A stretch of DNA of 61,966 nt from Opitutales bacterium UBA2995 (GTDB taxonomy: Bacteria > Verrucomicrobiota > Verrucomicrobiia > Opitutales > UBA2995). Positions 16,770-24,739 of this stretch are shown here, piece by piece. A model generated the notes under the pieces. It was not told where the DNA came from. It made no database searches and saw only the letters and a list, made by a program, of their open reading frames with translations. The stretch is from contig DDZZ01000017.1 in assembly GCA_002346535.1 (NCBI GenBank), forward strand, positions 23,705-85,670. The letters are read 5' to 3'. The position numbers were made by a program, and so were the translations under genes. Position 1 is the first letter of the stretch, and the number at the start of each line of letters is the position of its first letter.

Positions 16770-18956
16770 TTACCGTTGGAGTTGGGATCCTAACTGCTGC
16801 TGATACATCAGGTATTCTGGAGTTCCCGGAGCCAGCTCAAGGGCCCGACTAATACACCCCATTGCTTTATCCGGTTCGCCAGTGTAGGCAAATACCATGG
16901 CTAGGTTATACCACCAACGGTGCTGGTCGGCATCTAAACCGACCGCTTCGACAAACGCTTTTTGAGCCCCTAGGTAATCATTTCTTTCGGCCAGCAGTAA
17001 TCCCTGGGAATATGCCAGCAAACCTATGCTGGGAGCAATCTCTCTAGCCTTTTGCAAGATGTTCAATGCGCCAGAGGTATCTCCAGCACGGGAGAGCAAA
17101 ATGGCAGCATCGTAATATAAATAGGGATTCTCCTGATCAAAAGATACCGCACGAAGGGTTAGCTTTTTGGCCAAAACCAAATCACCTTCAAGCAGAGCCA
17201 GCTCAGCTCTTCTCAAGGCACCACCGGGCCGGTCGGCGTTCATTTCAGCATACTCCACCCATTCCTGGTAGGCTTGCACCAGCGGATCAAATTGAGGCAG
17301 CAACGCCTCGGCTGCTCGGTTGCGAACTAAACGCGATTCATCATTCAAAGCGGCCTGGACAGTTTCAATTTGATCCTGCCTTTGCGTCATTGCCGTTAAC
17401 CCGGCCTCACGAAGCATGGGTGACTCATCCTTTAAGGCCGTTTGCGCATGGGCAAAAACACCTTCATCTTCCGGGTTGAAAGCCATCAGACGCATCCAGA
17501 CAGTTTTCCAGTAAACATTTTCTTCAGCCTGAAAGAGCTCCTTGAGACCATCCAAGTTTCCAGCAACTCCCTCGTGAGCATCAGTAAGGGCTTTAGCTCG
17601 TTGGTGAACTCGTTTGCGTCGATCGGAATCTCCATACCAATTATTTACATGCTCCAAAGCCCACTCGGGCGTTTCCTCGGTGTGACAACTGTTGCAGGTG
17701 TTGGGAACGCCATAGTCGATAGTCAGTTGTGGATCCGGACTCGTAAAACTGTGGTCCTTGCGAATGTCTCTCACCATGTAGGCCCTTTCCGGCATATGGC
17801 AAGCAATACAACTATTGCCCGCACTATCTGCCGCATGATGGCTGTGGGCAATCGGATCGATTTGTATGGATTCATTGGCCCCGGTTGCATGGCAACGCAT
17901 ACAAAGCGCATTGCTGGTAACGGGTAAGATTGGTTCGCCCGAATGCGGGTTGTGGCAATCCATACAAGTAACACCTTTGTGCCCCATCCGGCTCAGCATA
18001 AAAGAACCAAAGACATAGTTTTCTTCCAGGTTCTGGCCGTCAGCAAAATAGGCTCCGGGTGCATCCGGCAATGTTAGACGGTAATGATCAAAAAACTTTT
18101 CTCCTGCTCTAAATCCGTTGGCCGTCAATTCCTCGCGTCGGGCGTGGCAAACTGCACAGTTTTCCATGGCCACCTTCAAATCGGCGGGTTCAGTCGCGGG
18201 AACATAACTACCAGCCCTAACAGATTCAACGTGGTCTTTCATATTCGAATGACACTGCACGCAACTGACGGTCTGCAGCAGCCAAGAACTTTTATATTCG
18301 TCAGTTTCCAGGGAATAATTTTTTTCAAAATGGGTCATGTGGCAGTATGCACAATTGGTATTCCAATTCATACCTTGCTGTGTCCAATGTCCCCATTCGG
18401 TCGGACGCCGATTTTCGTCCTCAAATATGTTGTACCATTCTTTCTTTTCCGGATCCCAGGTCAAGGCCTGGGTTTGCAAGCGGCCATCTCCCGTTGGAAC
18501 GAGGTATTGCCTAAGTGGAACTTCACCGATAGCTCCGATTACAGGAGCATCGTGTCCGTCTGGCATGGTTTTCGGCACATCTTTCTGTACGATGGTAAAA
18601 TCCTCAGCTGAAAAATCATAATCAACCCCACCTTCGTCCCTAACAAAACCGACGGAAAAAGCCTCAAGGTCCATTTCAGAATCTATCAGGCGATTGGCAA
18701 TTGCATGGTGACTTTTTAACCAATCTTCATGGGCCGTAACATGACATTTTATACACACATTCGGACTGGCCCAGGAAAGATCCGAGGGCCGATAACTCTC
18801 CGGAAAAAGTTCCCGCAACTTAGCATCCGTCTTCAATTCCAGCGGTTGTTCATCCTTTTCCGAGGAGCATCCCGCCATTACGAGAAAACCCAGGCCTGCT
18901 AAACAAAGCAGCTTAACACTGTGGATAGATCGACTCATCTGTAGTCCAAGCGGCAC
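16770..18956 (-). CDS. Octaheme c-type cytochrome lipoprotein with HEAT-like and TPR domains
   Basis: A 728-residue periplasmic lipoprotein (lipobox with Cys30 in LVMAGC). Eight CXXCH heme sites are visible: CIKCH, CAYCH, CVQCH, CAVCH, CMDCH, CMRCH, CIACH and CNSCH, spread over about residues 66-445. The C-terminal third has HEAT-like repeats and then TPRs (ALNILQKAREIAPS; 'AFVEAVGLDADQHRWWYNLA'). This layout (multiheme then TPR) is known in Planctomycetes/Verrucomicrobia; such proteins are suggested to move electrons in the periplasm, but their partners are mostly unknown. It is bracketed by structured repeat A and an LRR pseudogene. No CcmF/H haem assembly genes are in the window. Confidence 0.88.
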   Translation of the reverse strand: MPLGLQMSRSIHSVKLLCLAGLGFLVMAGCSSEKDEQPLELKTDAKLRELFPESYRPSDLSWASPNVCIKCHVTAHEDWLKSHHAIANRLIDSEMDLEAFSVGFVRDEGGVDYDFSAEDFTIVQKDVPKTMPDGHDAPVIGAIGEVPLRQYLVPTGDGRLQTQALTWDPEKKEWYNIFEDENRRPTEWGHWTQQGMNWNTNCAYCHMTHFEKNYSLETDEYKSSWLLQTVSCVQCHSNMKDHVESVRAGSYVPATEPADLKVAMENCAVCHARREELTANGFRAGEKFFDHYRLTLPDAPGAYFADGQNLEENYVFGSFMLSRMGHKGVTCMDCHNPHSGEPILPVTSNALCMRCHATGANESIQIDPIAHSHHAADSAGNSCIACHMPERAYMVRDIRKDHSFTSPDPQLTIDYGVPNTCNSCHTEETPEWALEHVNNWYGDSDRRKRVHQRAKALTDAHEGVAGNLDGLKELFQAEENVYWKTVWMRLMAFNPEDEGVFAHAQTALKDESPMLREAGLTAMTQRQDQIETVQAALNDESRLVRNRAAEALLPQFDPLVQAYQEWVEYAEMNADRPGGALRRAELALLEGDLVLAKKLTLRAVSFDQENPYLYYDAAILLSRAGDTSGALNILQKAREIAPSIGLLAYSQGLLLAERNDYLGAQKAFVEAVGLDADQHRWWYNLAMVFAYTGEPDKAMGCISRALELAPGTPEYLMYQQQLGSQLQR

Positions 18957-18965
18957 TACCGCTCA

Positions 18966-19287
18966 AATCAATCACTTCAACAAACTCCTTTCAATCTGAA
19001 AAGGAAAATGTCCATTTTAGAATCGAGAAAATATTTCCAAGTTTCGATGCGATGACTAAATCGCTACAATTCCTAAACGCATTATCCCCAATTGCTACGA
19101 TAGGTGGCATGTCCTATATAGTTTTCGGTACTACAACAGCGACCTCTCCGTTTTCAGCATAAGCCGTGATTGTGATTGTTCAGTCACTTTCAGTAAAAGA
19201 GAAATCACCGAACTGCTTTTGAGCCTGAATTAAGGTACAAGGGCTCAACAAAACGGAGACAACGAGTGAGGGGATAACAATTCGCAT
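18966..19287 (-). pseudogene. Decayed BspA-type leucine-rich-repeat (LRR_5) secreted protein
   Basis: The minus strand from an ATG at 19287 reads a signal peptide (MRIVIPSLVVSVLLSPCTLI, then QAQ) followed by FGDFSFTESD, a TGA stop, TITITAYAENGEVAVVVPKT, a TAG stop, and PIVAIGDNAFRNCS. This is the typical start of BspA-like LRR_5 proteins ('.Y....G.ITIT.Y.G.....IP..I.G.PVT.IG..AF..C'). Both stops keep the frame and each could come from one base change (GGA to TGA in the usual SDGT). The repeat then degenerates, with a third stop, and the gene is cut short near the cytochrome start. The family mediates surface binding in other bacteria. Confidence 0.7.
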
Positions 19288-19413
19288 TGAGGAAAATTAG
19301 GGGCTTGAAAAGAAAACTCGAAATTATTGTCCTCCAAGACCCTTTTCGTAATACGAAAGCTGAAGCGTCCTAATGGCCTTGATTGAGAGACCAAATAATT
19401 TAGCATATCTAGA

Positions 19414-20124
19414 ATGCAATTTTCGAATACACTAAAGTACTTTAAGACTTCGATTCTTTTTATTGTCCTGAATTTTCCACTACAGGCTGATATTTTAGTT
19501 TGGAAAAACCTGTTCAACGAAAACGACTTGGGAGGTTGGGTGGATGTGAATACTTCAACGGACACTTGGCGGATGGAGAACGGTCTGCTGAAATGCAAGG
19601 GACTGCCGATTGGAGTGATGCGATCGGAGAAGCAGTATGAGAATTTTATTTTGGAGATTGAGTGGATGCATTTAGAAGATGGGGGAAATTCTGGTGTTTT
19701 TCTTTGGAGCGAGGGAGTTCCTGCGCCAGGAAAGGATTTGCCCAAGGGGATGGAAACACAAATGCTCGAGCTGTCCTATTCCAAGATCCAAAACCGTCAT
19801 CCGGGATACGTAAGTGGTGAGCTTTTCGGCGCCAATGGACTCACCGTAATTCCTGATAATCCACGTGGGCCACGCAGCATGTCAAAGGAGTTTCGCTGCA
19901 AACCTAAAGGTGAATGGAATAATTACTTGGTCGTCGCCGTGGACGGTACCGTCAAACTTTCCATCAACGGAAAATTTGTGAACGGCATACGGGAATCCTC
20001 TGTTAAAAAGGGCTACCTTTGCCTGGAATCCGAAGGGGCTGAAATCTATTTTCGAAGCATGCGGATTATGGAACTGCCACCTGGAATCAAACGACCGGAC
20101 CAGATTGCGCCTCTTATAGAGTAA
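19414..20124 (+). CDS. DUF1080 (3-keto-disaccharide hydrolase-like) secreted protein
   Basis: A 236-residue exported protein with signal TSILFIVLNFPLQA. It shows the DUF1080 pattern: WKNLFNENDLGGWVDVN at the start, 'TWRMENGLLKCKG', 'EIEWMHLEDGGNSGVFLWSE', 'MLELSY...' and 'YLCLESEGAEIYFRSMRI' at the end. DUF1080 is a concanavalin-like fold common in Planctomycetes, Verrucomicrobia and Bacteroidetes; members related to 3-ketoglucoside hydrolysis have been described. No oxidoreductase partner is adjacent. It sits between the LRR pseudogene and structured repeat B, and its function here is unproven. Confidence 0.88.
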   Translation: MQFSNTLKYFKTSILFIVLNFPLQADILVWKNLFNENDLGGWVDVNTSTDTWRMENGLLKCKGLPIGVMRSEKQYENFILEIEWMHLEDGGNSGVFLWSEGVPAPGKDLPKGMETQMLELSYSKIQNRHPGYVSGELFGANGLTVIPDNPRGPRSMSKEFRCKPKGEWNNYLVVAVDGTVKLSINGKFVNGIRESSVKKGYLCLESEGAEIYFRSMRIMELPPGIKRPDQIAPLIE

Positions 20125-20220
20125 TCCTAAAATGGTTTCTAGTGTCAGAAAACTGAGACGTAAGTCAGGAAATCTTCTACGCTTTTAGTTCAAGGCATGG
20201 TTTACATATAGAAGAGTAAG

Positions 20221-20549
20221 TGAACGGTTCATGTTAAGAACCTGTACCGCGCGGCGAGACGAATGCGCGCTGATTAGCACGTAACTGAGTCAAGAGGAAG
20301 GAACACTCGGCAGGTCAGTCGAAGATGGATTTAAGGCAATCACCGAAGGTTAACTAAAATGAAATAGCCATACTCCATGTCAAAACCAAGGGGTATCAAT
20401 AAGGTCCCTGTCCTACCCTTCGGCCTGGATGACAGGGCGATTTATCCAAAGTGAATAACCAATGGCAAAGACCACAGAGAAAGATCTAATAGATTCTAAG
20501 AAAATCCAATTTGGTGTTAAATTTTCCCATCCCCACCCTTAAAGCCATC
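20221..20549. repeat. Structured repeat element, copy B
   Basis: Related to copy A (16576-16754): from AACTGAGTC on, the two align at roughly two thirds identity. Three hairpins are again present: GGTTC/GAACC (20226-20230 and 20238-20242), an imperfect GCGCT/AGCAC (20268-20272 and 20275-20280 area) and GAGT/ACTC (20287-20290 and 20305-20308). The stems differ from copy A in both arms, so pairing is kept. A 13-bp inverted repeat with one mismatch (20324-20336 against 20537-20549) closes a 200-nt loop, which itself has a CCCTGTC/GACAGGG hairpin (20406-20412 and 20431-20437). No coding frame is seen in the gap 20125-20566. Confidence 0.5.
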
Positions 20550-20566
20550 CAGTCTGGGCCTCAGGA

Positions 20567-22168
20567 TCATTGGGCCCGATAGACAAAGGGATCCGTATAA
20601 GGCGAATTCTCAAAACGTACCGGATCCTCAACTACGCGAGGATCTCCTTCCGTCACCAGTGTATTCATCAACTCCCTACTAAGTTTTAGTTTAGCCTCTT
20701 GGTAGTCAGTTTCTTCGGCGACATTGGTCATGTATTCCGGATCTTTCCTGAGATCGTAAAGCTCTTCGGCTGGTCGCTTCGCGAACGCGTAATCATAATA
20801 AATCCGATTTTCTTCTTCATTGCGGTGTTCGATGACCCATCGCTTGGTGGGACTCGCATCCAAATCCCCAAAGGCGATGAAAGTATTGTTTTCCAATGCG
20901 TGAGCCTCCGGAATTTCATTTTCCATAACTCCTCCGGGTGTTCCCATCGGCCACCGGTCAGGTTCGAAGTTTCGTATATACAAAAAGTCCTTGGTCCGAA
21001 TGGCCCGCTCCGGGTATGGCAACAAACCTGTCCGCGCCGCTGCAACGTGCCTTTCACGACCGACAACCACGGAGTCGCGATCAGGATCGATTTGTCCGGA
21101 TTCGTTTGATAAGAACAAAGGCATCAAATCCCGCTTGGACATTCCCTCGGGAATGCCTGTTTGGCCGGCCTTTAAAAAGGTAGGAGCCAATTCCAGCAAG
21201 TTCACAAAATCATATACCACCCTACCTGGCTTGATTTTACCGGGCCACCGAGCGGCCAGAGTCACTTCGGTACCAAGATCGTATAAATTGCATTTCGCAC
21301 GCGGAATTCCCGGAATCCCATGGTCGCCACTGATTACAATAAGGGTATTCTCCAACTCCCCGATATCCTCAAGCTTATTTAGTATGATCCCAATGCCGGC
21401 ATCAACCGCTAAGCATTCGCCCAAGTAATCATTCACATCTTCCCTGACATCAAACGTATCCGGCAAAAATGCAGGTAAGCGGCCTTTTAATTTATCGGGA
21501 TCCAACCCCCAAAGTTCCTTACCGGAACCCTTAATCCATTTTCGGTGAGTATTCGTTGGCCCCCACCAAAAACAAAAGGGTTGTCTCTTTTCCCGATCTG
21601 CGATAAAAGCATCAAAATTGGTTTGCACCTCATCATAGAGCATTTCCTTGGCGCCTTCCACACCGAGCTCGGCAGCCTTTCCGCTCACATACTGTGAGAA
21701 TCGGTTAAAATTAGTACCTCCCTGATGATAAGCGGTCCTTTGAGCGCCATAAGGTGCATGCGCAGGAATACCTGGTGTCCAGACTTTGTAGGAATAACCG
21801 ATATGGTAACCATTCTTCTCCAACTCGAGCGGGTAAGAAGGTATGCTTTCATCCCATACGGCACCTTGCAAAATAGCTGCTCGCTCGGTATTCCAGAAGT
21901 AACGACCTGTCAACAACGAGCTTCGGCAGGGCGTGCAGGAAGGAGCTGGAACAAAGGCATTGGTAAACAATGCACCCTCGTTTGCCACCCTGTCAAAATT
22001 CGGTGTTTCAAAAATCGCATTAATGGACTCCGGACCTTCAACCTCCGCATATGCGCTGGCGTAGCGTCCCCAATCATCGGCAAATAAAAATACAATATTG
22101 GGACGGTCATTCGCAGACAAGGGGCTGGAGGCAACAGACATAATTAAGAGCAAACGGATTAAATTCAT
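20567..22168 (-). CDS. Exported sulfatase (heparan N-sulfatase-like)
   Basis: S1-family sulfatase of 533 residues with a signal peptide (LIRLLLIMSVASSPLSA). Seen: RPNIVFLFADDWGRYASAY (metal site DD, 22-40), formylglycine motif CTPCRSSLLTG with Cys78, and VISGDHGIPG (second metal site). The CTPCR variant and the NIVFLFADDWGRYAS start are typical of the sulfoglucosamine sulfohydrolase-like subgroup, which acts on N-sulfated or O-sulfated glycans. Periplasmic. It lies 24 bp downstream of the MYG1-like gene on the same strand, and is probably co-transcribed with it. Confidence 0.9.
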   Translation of the reverse strand: MNLIRLLLIMSVASSPLSANDRPNIVFLFADDWGRYASAYAEVEGPESINAIFETPNFDRVANEGALFTNAFVPAPSCTPCRSSLLTGRYFWNTERAAILQGAVWDESIPSYPLELEKNGYHIGYSYKVWTPGIPAHAPYGAQRTAYHQGGTNFNRFSQYVSGKAAELGVEGAKEMLYDEVQTNFDAFIADREKRQPFCFWWGPTNTHRKWIKGSGKELWGLDPDKLKGRLPAFLPDTFDVREDVNDYLGECLAVDAGIGIILNKLEDIGELENTLIVISGDHGIPGIPRAKCNLYDLGTEVTLAARWPGKIKPGRVVYDFVNLLELAPTFLKAGQTGIPEGMSKRDLMPLFLSNESGQIDPDRDSVVVGRERHVAAARTGLLPYPERAIRTKDFLYIRNFEPDRWPMGTPGGVMENEIPEAHALENNTFIAFGDLDASPTKRWVIEHRNEEENRIYYDYAFAKRPAEELYDLRKDPEYMTNVAEETDYQEAKLKLSRELMNTLVTEGDPRVVEDPVRFENSPYTDPFVYRAQ

Positions 22169-22192
22169 AGATATAATTAAACCATACTTTGA

Positions 22193-23065
22193 CTACCCAT
22201 TCTGCCAAGCAATTTGCATCAGCTCCTTCAAGCGATCAGTAGAGGTAGCGCTGGTCTTGGCGACGAATCCTTTTTTATGTGCGAAATGCACATCTGCCTC
22301 AATTTCAATCCTGGTGAAATCAAGAGCCGGGTGGTCTTTGTATCGGGAAAGGCCATACCCATTTCCACGCCGATCCGGATAGACCAAGCCAACGACAGCG
22401 CCTTCAAGCCCAGCCTCACTAACGTAGCGGACGATCCCCATAGAAGGTTCCGGCGGCAATGGATCAAGCCGAGGAAGAAAAACGACTTCCAAGGTTTTTC
22501 CACTCTTTCCCAACACCCAGTGCTCCGCGTGTTGTTTCACCAGCTCAACCCTGGCATGAAGGGTACCCAGAAAATCGAGCAGATCTTCCCCAACCATTTT
22601 CATGATTTCCCAAAGTGGTTGCCCTTCTTCGACACGACTGCTCAATCCAAACCGACGCAATAGAGTCACATCGATCGGAGAAAGCAGCTTGTTGATAATA
22701 TCCGGTTCAACCCCAAAAAACTCTGCAGTATCTTTAGGACCTCGGCAGTCCAGCCACTCATTGGGTTCCAACCAATCACAGAATCGCTGGGCATCCTCAT
22801 AAACGTTAAAGTACTGCAAGACCAAGGATAATGCACAGATAGGCTTTGAGTCCCGTGGAAATTGGTGATGGTCGAAGTTCAACTTTTCAGGTTCATGCTC
22901 GTGCCCAACATCAACCACACAAACAGATGGGTCTTCCAAATCGGCAACTTCCGGATCACGTCTTTCAATGGTAACTGGATATTTGGCCAAAAGTACGCTA
23001 CAGGCTAAAAAGTCGTCCTTATGGGCACTTCCAGGATGAGTGAGTATGAGGCTAACGGAATTCAT
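22193..23065 (-). CDS. MYG1-like (UPF0160) DHH-type phosphoesterase/exonuclease
   Basis: A 290-residue protein resembling the MYG1 family. Seen: THPGSAHKDDFLACSVL at the N-terminus (MYG1 typically has 'THSG.FH.DE..A...L') and LNFDHHQF (family 'FDHHQ.GF'), a DHH-like metal motif. Eukaryotic MYG1 is a 3'-5' RNA exonuclease; bacterial members are not characterised. Cytoplasmic, with no signal peptide. It lies upstream of the sulfatase at 20567, although there is no obvious functional link between the two. Confidence 0.78.
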   Translation of the reverse strand: MNSVSLILTHPGSAHKDDFLACSVLLAKYPVTIERRDPEVADLEDPSVCVVDVGHEHEPEKLNFDHHQFPRDSKPICALSLVLQYFNVYEDAQRFCDWLEPNEWLDCRGPKDTAEFFGVEPDIINKLLSPIDVTLLRRFGLSSRVEEGQPLWEIMKMVGEDLLDFLGTLHARVELVKQHAEHWVLGKSGKTLEVVFLPRLDPLPPEPSMGIVRYVSEAGLEGAVVGLVYPDRRGNGYGLSRYKDHPALDFTRIEIEADVHFAHKKGFVAKTSATSTDRLKELMQIAWQNG

Positions 23066-23164
23066 AAAAATCCGGGCAAGTTATACCGCACAAGATAAAG
23101 GGCAAGGTCTTCTTTCGGCATTACAAGGATGCACCTGCCCTAACATTTTATAATACTCTTCCCT

Positions 23165-24640
23165 CTACCGATACTCTGAAAAGAGATTGTGAGTCTGTAC
23201 ACCACTTTTGATGCGCCAATTGAGCAAGGTCATCAACAGTTCATTTTTCACCTCATGATGGCCTGAATCATCCCACAAGTTGTTAAACTCATCGGGATCA
23301 TTTTCCAGATCGATCAATAGACCGTGCTCCTCATCGACAAAATGCACCAATTTCCATTTGTCGTTCCGGATCATTGTCTGATGAATGTTCCCGGTAAAGA
23401 TCGGGTCCTGTACCTGTTCGCAATAAACATAATCACGAGGAGTCCAGTCCTTCCCTTGTACTGCCGGCAAGAGTGACTGCGCTTCCATGTCCGACCGCTT
23501 TTCGACGCCGGCCAAATCTAGAATGAGCGGCCCTACATCCATGAGTTGACAGAGTCCGTGCAACTTTCGTCCACCCCCAACGATCAATTTTGAAGCGCTG
23601 GATCCAGGCTTAGCCCAGACGATCGTAGGAACTCGAGTGATCTGTTCGTACATAGTCCATTTCTGACTATGACCATGATCGGTCAAACAATCTCCATGAT
23701 CCGAAGTAAAGATTACAATTGTGTTATCAATATAGAGTTCATCTTCGAGAGTTTGAATAATTTCTCCAACCTTCTCATCGATCATGGTCATATTACCACA
23801 GTAGTAGGCACGTTGCTTTTGTCGCTGTTCCTGAGTCGGGCTCAAAGTCCATTGGACTGAATCATGATCCACTTCTACGTTGTGCTGACGCAGTTCTTTG
23901 TAGGAAGCAGGTTGATTGTCCAGATCGCTTTCTTTTAATTTCTGAATTTCGAGATCCCTCTTCATGTAAGGCTCCTCATAACCGGGTACCGGGTCATAAG
24001 GAGGATGCGGTCCGGGAAAACCAATTTCCAAAAACAGGGGTTCACGAGTCGGGTATGCGTTCAGCCACCAAGTAGCCGTATCACCAACAAAATTATCAGA
24101 ATGTGTTTCAGGAGAAAGTTCCCAGAGAAAAGCCCCCAAGGCCTTGTCATAATCGTCTCGCTCTCGATACTGCTCCCGCTGCTGTTTGACCATTCCTGTA
24201 AATCGCAAGGCCTTGTCCCATTCATCAAAGTAATAGCGTTCCTCCAAATACCTGTCTTTGTTCTCCACTACATAGCGCTCATGAAATCCATTCGGCGTAT
24301 GATAGGGATAAGTATGCATTTTCCCGATATTCACGCAACGGTACCCCGATTTATTCAGATCCTCGATCCAGCTATGCTGCCAAAGATCCGCATTTTTCAG
24401 CACGCCGTATGTGTGCGGATAATAGCCAGTAAACAAACTCGCACGGGAAGGAGCACAACTGGCTGCGGTAATATGGCAGTTGGTAAAGGTAACCCCTTCA
24501 TTGACCATGCGGTCGAGATTCGGAGTATCCATGAAATCGTAGCCAAGGGCCTTGATGGTATCGAACCGCTGCTGGTCCGTGATAATAAATACAATGTTCG
24601 GGCGTTTCGCTTCAGAGTCTGCAGAATCTGACATAGGCAT
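23165..24640 (-). CDS. Sulfatase without signal peptide
   Basis: S1-family sulfatase of 491 residues. Seen: NIVFIITDQQRFDT (metal site DQ, 15-28), formylglycine motif CAPSRASLFTG with Cys62, NIGKMHT, and IFTSDHGDCLTDHG (second metal site). The catalytic core begins at residue 14, so there is no export signal and the enzyme should be cytoplasmic. It is not in a tight operon: 99 bp separate it from the MYG1-like gene downstream and 99 bp from rapA upstream. The substrate is unknown. Confidence 0.9.
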   Translation of the reverse strand: MPMSDSADSEAKRPNIVFIITDQQRFDTIKALGYDFMDTPNLDRMVNEGVTFTNCHITAASCAPSRASLFTGYYPHTYGVLKNADLWQHSWIEDLNKSGYRCVNIGKMHTYPYHTPNGFHERYVVENKDRYLEERYYFDEWDKALRFTGMVKQQREQYRERDDYDKALGAFLWELSPETHSDNFVGDTATWWLNAYPTREPLFLEIGFPGPHPPYDPVPGYEEPYMKRDLEIQKLKESDLDNQPASYKELRQHNVEVDHDSVQWTLSPTQEQRQKQRAYYCGNMTMIDEKVGEIIQTLEDELYIDNTIVIFTSDHGDCLTDHGHSQKWTMYEQITRVPTIVWAKPGSSASKLIVGGGRKLHGLCQLMDVGPLILDLAGVEKRSDMEAQSLLPAVQGKDWTPRDYVYCEQVQDPIFTGNIHQTMIRNDKWKLVHFVDEEHGLLIDLENDPDEFNNLWDDSGHHEVKNELLMTLLNWRIKSGVQTHNLFSEYR

Positions 24641-24739
24641 CCCATACTTGAGCCAAGTCGGCCAAAATCAATACTAGAGGTGGAAAATTCTAATATAGGG
24701 CTATACCCTGAATCTTGTTCAAAAGCGACTAAACCTCTT

